DNA of 22,564 nt, taken from the IMG/VR virus record IMGVR_UViG_3300043567_000491, positions 1-22,564 of that record; one strand, written 5' to 3'. Positions 14,517 through 21,588 of the stretch are shown one piece after another. The translations under genes were made by a program, and so were the position numbers. The DNA is from a virus. Position 1 is the first letter of the stretch; each line of letters begins with the position of its first letter. The notes under the pieces were generated by a model. It did no database searches and was not told the DNA's origin. It saw only the letters and a list, made by a program, of their open reading frames with translations.

Positions 14517-15506
14517 ATGGCGACACTGCCACCAGACAGTATCGAGGGCGTTGAATCCGGGGCTGGCACGCTGTCCGTAGGATCGGACGGCTTGATGAGC
14601 CGCGAGGTCGAGCTGCGGTTCCTCGTGCGGTCGATGGAAGGTTATTCCGACGCCGAGGATAAGGGGCGTGAGCTGGCCCCGCTCTACTACGACGGGCATC
14701 GTCGAGGGACGTTGCAGTGCCGGCCGGTTGGTGGTGGCTGGTATCAGATTTCGGTCAACTACTCCAACACTGGCGTGAATGCCTACGAGGGGTGGGGCGT
14801 CGAGAACAGCGACGGCGTCGTGCTGATCCCGAATGGTATTTCGGTAGATACGACCGGCGGTTCGGAGCACATCACGCAAGCGATATTTGCGACCGGGTAT
14901 GAGGCCGCCGGCCCAAGTGCCCCAAACTCATACAAGGCGATCAACGTCAGCGGTAATCAAGTCAACGGCGTCACGAAGACCGTGCCAGCGTTCAACTTCA
15001 CCGAAACGTGGCTCGTTCCGGCGTGGTACTTGATGGTAGGTGCCAAGAAGGAAGGGGTAGGTAACGACGGCGAAAACGACCCCGGTGCATTGACGCCATA
15101 CGCCCAAACACTTCGCGAGATGACCGGCACGATCAACAAGGACAAGTGGCGGATATTTGAGGGCGGCGAGGTGCTGTTCCTTGGGGCACGGTACGACGTT
15201 TCCCGTGCGTCAAGTCTTGTGCCCGTCACCTACTCGTTTTCCGTCCAGCTCAGCAAGAACGACTTCAAGGTTGGAGACATTGATGTCTATTCCAAGCAGG
15301 GCTGGGACTTCATGTGGATCGTCTACGAGGACGCCATCGACGCCAACTTCCCGGTCAAGAAACCTAAGTACGTCTACATCGACCAGATTTACGAGGAGAC
15401 AGACTTCCGAGACCTCGGCATCGGGATGAAGTGGGGCCAGCACTTCATGTTCACTGGCGACACGTTTGCCCACCCGTTGGTTGAGGCCAAGAGGGACAAG
15501 GTGTGA
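14517..15506 (+). CDS. putative distal tail / baseplate protein
   Basis: A 329-residue protein immediately after the tape measure, the usual place for distal tail or hub proteins. The N-terminal ~130 residues are beta-rich (VELRFLVRSMEGYSD, WYQISVNYSNTG), with an acidic/aromatic body including ETWLVPAWYLMVG, and a C-terminal half with VTYSFSVQLSKNDF, the aromatic WDFMWIVYEDAID and MKWGQHFMFTG. No enzymatic motif is seen. I do not recognise a named family; the role is inferred from the conserved order tape measure, then distal tail protein. The stop overlaps the next start as GTGA. Confidence 0.5.
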   Translation: MATLPPDSIEGVESGAGTLSVGSDGLMSREVELRFLVRSMEGYSDAEDKGRELAPLYYDGHRRGTLQCRPVGGGWYQISVNYSNTGVNAYEGWGVENSDGVVLIPNGISVDTTGGSEHITQAIFATGYEAAGPSAPNSYKAINVSGNQVNGVTKTVPAFNFTETWLVPAWYLMVGAKKEGVGNDGENDPGALTPYAQTLREMTGTINKDKWRIFEGGEVLFLGARYDVSRASSLVPVTYSFSVQLSKNDFKVGDIDVYSKQGWDFMWIVYEDAIDANFPVKKPKYVYIDQIYEETDFRDLGIGMKWGQHFMFTGDTFAHPLVEAKRDKV

Positions 15507-16321
15507 GCGACGCATTCCGAAAGGTTCGCCCTGGCGAGCCGCTAAAGATAGCCGCCCAAGCGTGGAACCAGGTCATCGACCAGGTGACGACGCGGCCGCG
15601 GTTCGATGCGTCCACGAGCCCATATCCGGCCATCAACTTCCAGATCCGTTGCCGCAATGCCACGTCGGGCGACGTTGCCCGCTGGGGCGTGTTGCAGATT
15701 ACCGGCGTGCTCGAGACTCCTACGGGTGCCACCGGGTCAACAGGGTCAACCGGGTCCACCGGGTCGACCGGGTCCACAGGCTCGATGGATCCGGGCACGA
15801 TGTCGTTCTTGGCGTATCCGGGGATTGTCGGCGTGACGCCAACGGATACGGCCGGGGCTCGCTACGTCGTGGCGACGCAGCCGATCAAGGCTGGCGAAAT
15901 CGGGATGGCGGCGATCGACGGCGTTGTCCAGGTCAAGCTGGACATTCAATCGGCCAGCGACAACTTCGCCACGGTCAAGAGCGGGTCGGTTGAGCAGATG
16001 AAGACCGCGTCAAGCGGCGACGCGAGTGTGCTGTGGAAAGAGGGCGGGACGGGCGTCAAGTGGGGGCTCGTGCGGATCGGTGCCGGGAGCGGCGGTGCTA
16101 CCGGCGGCGTGAAGATCGGCAAGATCACCGGGACGTGGACCAAGGGGTCGACGCAGACGGTGTGGGAATACACGGCGGCCGGATCTCAAGCCAGCGGGTC
16201 GCCGTCAATGACCGGCGTGAATAGGTTCGCTACCGTCAACGCTTCCGGCAGTGCGTCTAGGTGGGTTGCTGTGGCGAGTATAGATTCGGCTTGGCACCTA
16301 ATCGCAGCGGAGTGCTCGTAA
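15503..16321 (+). CDS. tail-associated protein with collagen-like Gly-Ser-Thr repeat
   Basis: 272 residues. An N-terminal domain opens FRKVRPGEPLKIAAQAWNQV, a pattern I associate with small phage structural proteins, and contains a strand-rich NFQIRCRNATSGDVARWGVL. Residues 75-95 are a short collagen-like stretch of G-A-T and five G-S-T triplets, typical of trimeric phage fibres. The C-terminal ~175 residues are Gly/Ser/Thr/Val-rich and beta-like (VQVKLDIQSASDNF, then ASRWVAVASIDSAWHLIA). It probably forms a trimeric tail fibre or tip component. It starts with GTG overlapping the previous stop, with GAGGGA upstream, and its stop overlaps the next ATG as TAATG. Confidence 0.6.
   Translation: MSDAFRKVRPGEPLKIAAQAWNQVIDQVTTRPRFDASTSPYPAINFQIRCRNATSGDVARWGVLQITGVLETPTGATGSTGSTGSTGSTGSTGSMDPGTMSFLAYPGIVGVTPTDTAGARYVVATQPIKAGEIGMAAIDGVVQVKLDIQSASDNFATVKSGSVEQMKTASSGDASVLWKEGGTGVKWGLVRIGAGSGGATGGVKIGKITGTWTKGSTQTVWEYTAAGSQASGSPSMTGVNRFATVNASGSASRWVAVASIDSAWHLIAAECS
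15725..15787 (+). repeat. 9-base tandem repeat coding the collagen-like stretch
   Basis: About six or seven imperfect copies of a 9-base unit of the form GGGTCNACC, coding Gly-Ser-Thr, with silent differences between copies. Such repeats can change copy number by slippage and lengthen or shorten the stalk of a trimeric fibre. The reverse strand reads as Val-Asp-Pro repeats, an artefact of the same repeat. Confidence 0.75.
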
Positions 16322-17073
16322 TGGTGCTGCTGCCGGGGTGCGGGTGTTGTGGGTGCAGTCAAGACGCTTGCGAATGTCCTGATTTTTGCGCCTACACAGC
16401 AGCCGGATCATTTGCTGGTTTGTCGGCAAACGCAGGTCAATGCAGTTGCAGTTCATCCATTAAGATTGATCTAAAGAGTAACTCTTCTTTTGCTTATGGC
16501 GGGATCATATCTGGATGGACTTTAGTAGAAGCACAAACGCAATTTGGTGCGAGCGTTAGTAGGTCGTCGCGGGCTGTAGGAGTTGGTGGAAGTAGTAGTG
16601 CTGTCTACCGGATATATCATGGGGCTTATGATTATGAGGAACTTAGGTGCGGTGCAAGCGACGAAACTTCCTTGAGGTGCGAAAATAATCCAGGATATCC
16701 TGGATCATACGAGCTATTTAGAGTCCGGTCTGCATCGGCAAACTACCTAGATACACGAATAAACGCTTTGCTTCGTATCTGTGATTACGGAGTGGCGAAG
16801 TCTCAAGGTTTTTCTGTTTCTTTGTCTTGCCAAGCAATGGGCGATCGGTCGTGCTCAACTGCTCTGTCGGCTGATTGCAGGAGATATTTTACTGAGCCGT
16901 TTGACCTTCCATCACTAACTTCCGCATCAAGTGGTAGCGGGTCGGGGCAAAGCAGTTATCCGTCGCAGTTTGATTACGTCAAAGGCGTTGCAGAGTCAAT
17001 CTTCAGCGCCATTGACGCAAGCCCAGTGACCGGGACTATCGGCCTATTTGAATCGTGCAACCCGCTCCCATGA
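16321..17073 (+). CDS. cysteine-rich protein of unknown function, AT-rich
   Basis: A 250-residue protein with 16 cysteines, seven of them in the first 24 residues (PGCGCCGCSQ, ACECPDFC), and others spaced through a Ser/Gly/Tyr-rich body. There is no membrane segment or clear signal peptide; LLPGC resembles a lipobox only loosely and lacks a basic n-region. The DNA is far less GC-rich than its surroundings (16441-16500 has 22 G/C in 60 bases) and uses A/T-ending codons, which points to recent acquisition or diversification. Position after the collagen-like protein suggests a tail-tip or receptor-binding component. It starts TAATG and ends ATGA with its neighbours, so it is translated as part of the tail operon. 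Function unknown. Confidence 0.6.
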   Translation: MVLLPGCGCCGCSQDACECPDFCAYTAAGSFAGLSANAGQCSCSSSIKIDLKSNSSFAYGGIISGWTLVEAQTQFGASVSRSSRAVGVGGSSSAVYRIYHGAYDYEELRCGASDETSLRCENNPGYPGSYELFRVRSASANYLDTRINALLRICDYGVAKSQGFSVSLSCQAMGDRSCSTALSADCRRYFTEPFDLPSLTSASSGSGSGQSSYPSQFDYVKGVAESIFSAIDASPVTGTIGLFESCNPLP

Positions 17074-17393
17074 TCTCCTGCCGGATCGGCCACCTAGAGC
17101 AACGCTGCCGCGAGCGTGGCTACACGCTCGACGAGGTGCGACCGTGTATCGTGAGCCAGGACGGCGACGAGATCACGGTTGACGAGACGCATCCGGCCTA
17201 TCCACGAGCAAGGCCCGGCCTCGGCGACCTAGTGAAGTCCGGTCTGTCCGCCATCGGCATCACTGAGGAGCGAGTAAGTAAGGCCATCGGCCGCCCGTGC
17301 GGGTGCGGCGAGCGGGCCGAGATGCTCAACGCCGTCGGGGCCAAATATCTCGGCCTTTCTCCAGGCTCGACCGCCCCGGAAAACAAGGGTTGA
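17070..17393 (+). CDS. small conserved-looking phage protein with Cys motif
   Basis: A 107-residue protein. The N-terminus MISCRIGHLEQRCRERGYTL, followed by an IVSQDGDEITVDETHPAYP segment, is a pattern I recognise from phage genomes but cannot name. The C-terminal part has RPCGCGERAEMLNAVG, where two or three cysteines could bind a metal together with those near the N-terminus. It starts by ATGA overlap with the Cys-rich gene. An accessory structural or metal-binding role is possible. The gene ends just before a promoter-like TTGACA. Confidence 0.6.
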   Translation: MISCRIGHLEQRCRERGYTLDEVRPCIVSQDGDEITVDETHPAYPRARPGLGDLVKSGLSAIGITEERVSKAIGRPCGCGERAEMLNAVGAKYLGLSPGSTAPENKG

Positions 17394-17405
17394 CACCCGT
17401 ACACT
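17390..17405 (+). promoter_or_regulatory. promoter-like motif, first copy (TTGACACCCGTACACT)
   Basis: TTGACA (17390-17395) begins in the last codons of the preceding gene, and the run ACACCCGTACA (17393-17403) is repeated exactly at 19435-19445, also just before a start codon. TACACT at 17400-17405 could be a -10, with CGAGGA (17411-17416) as the ribosome binding site of ATG 17424. The consensus TTGACA with a -10 at normal spacing is not present, so either a promoter or an operator is possible. Confidence 0.4.
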
Positions 17406-17423
17406 ATCCGCGAGGATCGTGCT

Positions 17424-17672
17424 ATGGGCACGCTCGTCGACCGCATAAACGCGGCTGCAGCCGGCATCAAATCCGCTCCCCGCGGGTTTGAATCGCGGCT
17501 GCCGCCGGCCGTCCGCGAGCAGCTCCTAGAGATCCGCCGGCAGTGGCAGTCGGGTGAGCTGCAAGTGTCGGCGTGCTGGCTGGCAGATCAGATCGTCGCC
17601 ATGGCGGCGGCGGATGGATTTCCGGTTTGCGGTCGCCAAGGGCTTCGGCAATGGCTGACAAGGAAAGACTGA
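17424..17672 (+). CDS. small putative DNA-binding protein
   Basis: An 82-residue helical protein opening MGTLVDRINAAAAGIK and ending RQGLRQWLTRKD. Its middle, RLPPAVREQLLEIRRQWQSG, and the C-terminal helix resemble small helix-turn-helix phage proteins; the final GRQGLRQWL could be a recognition helix. It is preceded by the ACACCCGTACA motif and CGAGGA ribosome binding site. It overlaps the metallophosphoesterase gene by 22 bases, a tight link suggesting joint work or a regulator of this short set. The DNA-binding call is tentative. Confidence 0.55.
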   Translation: MGTLVDRINAAAAGIKSAPRGFESRLPPAVREQLLEIRRQWQSGELQVSACWLADQIVAMAAADGFPVCGRQGLRQWLTRKD

Positions 17673-18817
17673 TCGACCGGGTGAAGGCCGCGGCCCCGCC
17701 GCCGGCTCCAGCCGCCGACGCCGAGCAAGTCACGAAGCGCCAGGACGGCGACGTGCTCGAGGCTAGGTCTACGTCGCGGACGATCCGCACGGTCGAGGAT
17801 TTGTTGCGGCATATCGAAGCCGACCTCGACCGCTACGAGGTCGCGGCCAGTGAGGCGACCAAATGGGAGTCGGCCTCGGTCGATCGAAATACCGGGCAGC
17901 CGGTGGTGACCGAGTTGTTCCGGGTGTTCGTGCGGTTGAAGCCGCGGGGCGGGCCGACAACTAGGGAAATCGTGGACGGGCTGATCGCCGCCGCGGCTAG
18001 TTCGCTACGGCTTCCCAAGCGTGGCGGGCACGGCCGCAAGCAGTCCGGCTTGTGGAGTGTGCTGGTGATGAGCGATCTGCATTTCGGCGGTCGGTCGTGG
18101 CGGCACACGACCGGCAGCGACTACGACTTGTCGATCGCCGCCGAGCTAGTCGGAAAGACGGCGAGCCGGCTGATTGACCGGAGTGCTGCGTCGTGCCGGA
18201 GGACCATTGTCCTCGCTGGCGACACGCTGCATTTCGACACGATCTCTGGGACCACTACGGGCGGCACCTACATCGACCGCGACTCTCGGCTGCAGAAGAC
18301 GATTGAGATGGCCGTCGCTGCCATCGCCGGAGTGGTGGAGCAGTCTGCCGAAACGCTGCCGACCGAGGTTGTCTTCGTGCCCGGCAATCACGACACCGCG
18401 ATGGCGTGGGCTCTCCAAAAGATATTCGCCGAGCGGTATAGGGACGACAAGCGTGTGTCGGTCAACACAGAGTTCACGTCGAGGAAGTATCTGACGCACG
18501 GCGGCAATCTTATCGGCGTCACTCACGGCGACAAGGCGAGGAAGAAGCTGGCCGGCGTGATGGCGATTGAGGCCGCGGCCCAGTGGTCTCAGTGCCGGCA
18601 TCGCGAGTGGCACGTCGGGCACCTTCACCACCAGGCCGCCGAGGTCGGGACCATCGACAGCGTGATCGTTCGCACGGCTCCGACGATCGTCCCGCCGGAT
18701 TCGTGGCACGTCGACATGGGCTTCGTCGGGGCCGAGCGTGCGATGCAAGGTTTCGTGTATTCGCAGCGTGGCGGGCTGCACGAGATGCACATGGAGTATG
18801 TCGGGGGTGCGAAGTGA
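17651..18817 (+). CDS. calcineurin-like metallophosphoesterase
   Basis: 388 residues. The full metal-ligand set is present in order: SDLHFGG (D142, H144), AGDTLHFD (D191), PGNHD (N246, H247), THGD (H292) and GHLHH (H324, H326). Residues 1-~130 form an N-terminal helical extension that may bind DNA or a partner. Such phage enzymes are often annotated as phosphatases or DNA-repair exonucleases of the SbcD/Mre11 type; nothing here distinguishes substrate. The start ATG 17651 is inside the end of the small upstream gene. It shares a GTGA overlap with the next gene. A role in nucleic acid or nucleotide processing is likely, placed unusually between tail and probable lysis genes. Confidence 0.88.
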   Translation: MADKERLIDRVKAAAPPPAPAADAEQVTKRQDGDVLEARSTSRTIRTVEDLLRHIEADLDRYEVAASEATKWESASVDRNTGQPVVTELFRVFVRLKPRGGPTTREIVDGLIAAAASSLRLPKRGGHGRKQSGLWSVLVMSDLHFGGRSWRHTTGSDYDLSIAAELVGKTASRLIDRSAASCRRTIVLAGDTLHFDTISGTTTGGTYIDRDSRLQKTIEMAVAAIAGVVEQSAETLPTEVVFVPGNHDTAMAWALQKIFAERYRDDKRVSVNTEFTSRKYLTHGGNLIGVTHGDKARKKLAGVMAIEAAAQWSQCRHREWHVGHLHHQAAEVGTIDSVIVRTAPTIVPPDSWHVDMGFVGAERAMQGFVYSQRGGLHEMHMEYVGGAK

Positions 18818-19434
18818 CAAAACCTAGTCACTTAGAAACTTGTACCGAGGTTTCGTCAAACGAACCGCTGACTGACGAATACATCGCGACGGTCGTGCGT
18901 GACGCCCGTCGGTACCAATCGCAGTGGACCGGAACAGCGGGCACGTTGGCGGCCCACTGCATGAGACTCGTAAGAGAAAGGGAACGGATGCTGGAGGCAA
19001 CAAGGTCGAGCGGCGTGGCGGACGGTGCGGAGAGTGCGGCGGCGATCACCGCGGCGTGGGAGAAATACAAGCGGGACCAGATAGCCCCGGACGGCGAACC
19101 GATCACCCGGCGGGTTTACGGTGCCAGCGGCGATCGGCCGGAGCCGGAGCAGACTCCAGCCGAGCAGTTGTGCTCGAGGACCGCCGAGGTCATCCGCGAC
19201 CGCCGGCCGAAGTACGGCGGGCCGAAACATCACTTCGCCAGGACAATAGGCATGGTCAACGCGGCATTCGCCGAGGTGCTGAAACGACCGCTGACCGAAG
19301 CGGATTGGGCCACGATCCTGATCCTCGACAAGATCGCACGGTTCCGGGGGCCGAATGCCACGGTCGACGGCCCGGTGGACATCGCCGGATATGCCGCGTG
19401 CCTCTACGAAGTCATGGACCGAGAGGGCCAGTGA
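18814..19434 (+). CDS. DUF6378-like phage protein
   Basis: 206 residues. The N-terminal part is helical and charged (RLVRERERMLEATRSSG). The C-terminal ~85 residues carry the DUF6378-like pattern: RRPKYGGPKHHF, then a helix with FAEVLKRPLTEADWATILIL, then DKIARF, and DGPVDIAGYAACLYEV. This domain is common in phages, and its helical Asp-containing pattern recalls MazG-like nucleotide pyrophosphohydrolases, though catalysis is unproven. The start is the GTG of a GTGA overlap with the metallophosphoesterase, so the two are probably made together. The stop is followed by the second copy of the ACACCCGTACA motif. Confidence 0.72.
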   Translation: MTKPSHLETCTEVSSNEPLTDEYIATVVRDARRYQSQWTGTAGTLAAHCMRLVRERERMLEATRSSGVADGAESAAAITAAWEKYKRDQIAPDGEPITRRVYGASGDRPEPEQTPAEQLCSRTAEVIRDRRPKYGGPKHHFARTIGMVNAAFAEVLKRPLTEADWATILILDKIARFRGPNATVDGPVDIAGYAACLYEVMDREGQ

Positions 19435-19459
19435 ACACCCGTACAATGGTGTTAGAGGG
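19435..19459 (+). promoter_or_regulatory. promoter-like motif, second copy, with ribosome binding site
   Basis: ACACCCGTACA (19435-19445) repeats the motif at 17393-17403. It runs into TACAAT (19442-19447), a 5 of 6 match to a -10, and GAGGG (19455-19459) is the ribosome binding site of ATG 19466. No -35 is seen at normal spacing. The placing, in a gap between coupled gene blocks, supports a regulatory role. Confidence 0.42.
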
Positions 19460-19465
19460 CACTGC

Positions 19466-19699
19466 ATGACCGACTCGTTGTTTCGATCGACCGCCAGGGG
19501 CCGCGAGCCGCTGGCGTCGGCCAGCGATGCCGGCGAGCACGTCCACTACGAGCCGTCGCGTCGTGTTGGGATCGGGTCGATCACCAGCCGGCAGCCATCG
19601 GGCCGCACGCCACTGACGTTTTTTGAGTTCCTTGCCATACGGGCTGGGCTGACGCTCGCCGAAGCCAAACGACTTCACGCGGAAGGGAAGATCCACTGA
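19466..19699 (+). CDS. hypothetical small protein
   Basis: A 77-residue protein that I do not recognise. The first 50 residues are polar and probably disordered (STARGREPLASASDAGEHVH), while the C-terminal 25 (PLTFFEFLAIRAGLTLAEAK) look like a helical segment that could bind a partner. It follows the second promoter-like motif and starts the block containing the two tandem paralogs, to which it is coupled by a TGATG overlap. Confidence 0.55.
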   Translation: MTDSLFRSTARGREPLASASDAGEHVHYEPSRRVGIGSITSRQPSGRTPLTFFEFLAIRAGLTLAEAKRLHAEGKIH

Positions 19700-20193
19700 T
19701 GGCAAACACCCTCTCGGTTTCTGGAAACACTCGGCTGGCGTGGACTCTGTCCGAGAGCCAGAGCATTGGGTCGGTGTCGAGGTCGGTGGAGCAGCGGTCG
19801 TCTCGGTCGATCGCCAATGGCACCGGGCCGAGCCAAGCCAGCATTGCTTTCTCAACGACCGAGAGCGTGACCGGGACGAACACCCGAAATCTTAACGTTG
19901 CCGCCTATGCCGCAAATGCGTTTGGGTTTCCGGGGCAAGCATTTTTCTCGACCGTTCGCGAAGTGCTGGTGAGCGTCACTACCGGGCCGACCGGCGGAAA
20001 TCTCACGGTTGGGCTTCCCACTGGCGTCACTGGCGTGCGTCTCAATGTTGGCGGCCAGTTTCATTGGATTGACTACCTCGGCGGAATACCGTCGTCGGCG
20101 AGCCCTGCCAATGTCTCACTCAAGAGCAACGTGACGGGCGTTTACTCGGTTGACGTGACTGTGATCGGCACTGGCGACTTCGGGAGTATCTGA
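19699..20193 (+). CDS. tandem paralog 1, beta-rich putative virion protein
   Basis: 164 residues, rich in Gly, Ser, Thr and Val with no long hydrophobic segment. It begins MANTLSVSGNTRLAWTLSES and has the blocks SSRSIANGTGP, REVLVSVTTGPTGG, LPTGVTGV and VGGQFHWIDYLGGI, all of which recur in the next protein. The pattern of short strands and glycine turns suggests a small beta-sandwich surface or decoration protein. Starts TGATG and ends TGATG. The family is unknown to me; a structural role is inferred from composition and location. Confidence 0.65.
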   Translation: MANTLSVSGNTRLAWTLSESQSIGSVSRSVEQRSSRSIANGTGPSQASIAFSTTESVTGTNTRNLNVAAYAANAFGFPGQAFFSTVREVLVSVTTGPTGGNLTVGLPTGVTGVRLNVGGQFHWIDYLGGIPSSASPANVSLKSNVTGVYSVDVTVIGTGDFGSI

Positions 20194-20666
20194 TGCCAAA
20201 CACTCTTTCTGTGGCTGGTGCGACTCGTGTTGCGTGGTCTCTCGCAGACTCCGATGGGGCGTCAAAGAGCGACACGCAATCGTCGAGCCGGTCGATCACC
20301 ACCGGCACCGGGCCAAACCAGGCCAACGTCGCGTGGTCGTATCCGTTTTCGACCACCGGCATCGGTTCGGCGTCGTGGTCAGTGTCCGCCCTGCCGGTTT
20401 CTGCATTCGGGCCAACGGGCTCCGCGAGCGTGACCGCCATAAAGGAAGTGCTGGTCACCGTGTCCACCGGCCCGACCGGTGGCTATGTGGCGTTCAGCCT
20501 TCCGACGGGCGTGATCGGTGCCCAAGTGGCCGTCGGCGGGCAGTTCCACCTCGCCGACTATCTGACCGGGATTGGCGTCACCACTGGGAACATCGTGATC
20601 GCCAACGGCCCGACGGGTTCGTATGCCGGTGAGATCACGATCGTCGGCAACGGGTCATACCAGTGA
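20193..20666 (+). CDS. tandem paralog 2, beta-rich putative virion protein
   Basis: 157 residues, a clear duplicate of the preceding gene: shared NTLSV-G-TR-AW-L, SSRSI--GTGP-QA, then AFG--G, KEVLVTVSTGPTGG, LPTGVIG and VGGQFHLADYLTGI. The copies differ most near residues 20-35 and at the C-terminus. Retention of two diverged copies side by side suggests two subunits of one assembly or two binding specificities. It is coupled to the next gene by GTGA. Confidence 0.65.
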   Translation: MPNTLSVAGATRVAWSLADSDGASKSDTQSSSRSITTGTGPNQANVAWSYPFSTTGIGSASWSVSALPVSAFGPTGSASVTAIKEVLVTVSTGPTGGYVAFSLPTGVIGAQVAVGGQFHLADYLTGIGVTTGNIVIANGPTGSYAGEITIVGNGSYQ

Positions 20667-21037
20667 TCGCAGAAGCACCGGCCGCGGCTGCGGCCAACAC
20701 CCCCGGCGGCGTTCTCGTGAAACTCCATGCGTTCGTCGAGTCGGCCAAGTCTGCCGCTGCCGATGGGCTGACGTGGGCCGAGTTCGGTGAACTGCTGGTC
20801 GCGTTCCTCCGGATGGCCGTCTCGCTCTATGACGACGTGGTCGGCATGACGGGCGAGGAGAAGAAGGCCGCGGTGCTCGACGGCGTGGCCGCCCTCTTCG
20901 ACGCGGTGGCCGACCGATGCGTGCCCCTGGTGCTCTGGCCGCTATGGGGGCTGGTTCGCGGTCCCGTCCGGCTCCTGGTTCTCGCCCTCGCGTCCGGGGC
21001 GATCGAGCAACTCCTACCACTCGTGAGGCTCGCATGA
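20663..21037 (+). CDS. small protein with hydrophobic C-terminal half
   Basis: A 124-residue protein with an Ala-rich N-terminus, a helical centre (AVSLYDDVVGMTGEEKKAAV) and a hydrophobic C-terminus (CVPLVLWPLWGLVRGPVRLL, then VLALASGAIEQLLPLV) that could cross or lie on a membrane. It starts with GTG overlapping the upstream stop and overlaps the next start as ATGA. Placed before a double-TM protein and a membrane-anchored protease, it may take part in lysis (holin-like), but no diagnostic feature is seen. Confidence 0.5.
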   Translation: MIAEAPAAAAANTPGGVLVKLHAFVESAKSAAADGLTWAEFGELLVAFLRMAVSLYDDVVGMTGEEKKAAVLDGVAALFDAVADRCVPLVLWPLWGLVRGPVRLLVLALASGAIEQLLPLVRLA

Positions 21038-21588
21038 TTCCTACGCTTCTCATAATCGCAGCGGTGGCAGCCTGGGGCTGGCCTCACCTCCAGCCGTTGG
21101 CCGAGAAGGCCAAGGCCGCCGCCGCCAAACTCACGCCCCGCCACTACGCCGGCATCGCGCTGGTGGCCGCGGCCGTCGCGTATGGTCTCGGGCCGTCGGA
21201 GTCTCCCGCCCCCGGCCCGACCCCCGCCCCCGACGCCGGCCCGCTGTCGTTGGCCGGATTGTTCGCCGGCCCCACGGCTTCGGAGGACGCATCCCTGGTG
21301 GGGGCTATGTGTGCAGAGATCGCCGACGAGGTCGAGTTCTCTGCCGGCCACCCAGACGGCTACCTCTCCACCGGCATCGCAGTTGATGAGCTGCGGAAGA
21401 GAACCCGCATTCTCCGCTGCCGGGGTATTTCGATTGGCGACCGGCAGCCGGCCGCAAGGGACGCGATCGCCAAGTACCTCGAGGACGCCGTGGGCACCGA
21501 CGGCGGGCCGCTGACCGCCGAGCAGCGGACGGCGTGGGTTGCCGCGTATCGCGATTTGGGGAGGGCTGCCACCAATGCGGCGAAGTGA
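21034..21588 (+). CDS. membrane protein with two N-terminal TM segments
   Basis: 184 residues. Two hydrophobic segments (about residues 3-16 and 39-52) flank a short Ala/Lys-rich link; a Pro-rich stretch (54-70) then leads to a soluble domain of ~110 residues with two Cys and a DGYLSTGIAVDELRKRTR helix. The layout of two membrane helices, a proline spacer and a soluble domain could fit a holin- or spanin-like accessory, but that is inference. It is coupled to 20663 by ATGA and overlaps the papain-like gene by 14 bases. Confidence 0.6.
   Translation: MIPTLLIIAAVAAWGWPHLQPLAEKAKAAAAKLTPRHYAGIALVAAAVAYGLGPSESPAPGPTPAPDAGPLSLAGLFAGPTASEDASLVGAMCAEIADEVEFSAGHPDGYLSTGIAVDELRKRTRILRCRGISIGDRQPAARDAIAKYLEDAVGTDGGPLTAEQRTAWVAAYRDLGRAATNAAK

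Noticed and set aside
15725-15787. Short regular repeats that could be mistaken for a CRISPR array.
   Set aside because: The units are 9 bases, directly adjacent without spacers, and encode an in-frame Gly-Ser-Thr repeat.
16333-16342. A lipoprotein signal (LPGC) near the start of the Cys-rich protein.
   Set aside because: The N-terminus is only six residues before the Cys, has no basic residues and no hydrophobic core of normal length.
16321-17073. A diversity-generating retroelement target in the AT-rich Cys-rich gene.
   Set aside because: No reverse transcriptase or template repeat is present in the window, and no near-repeat with A-specific changes was seen.
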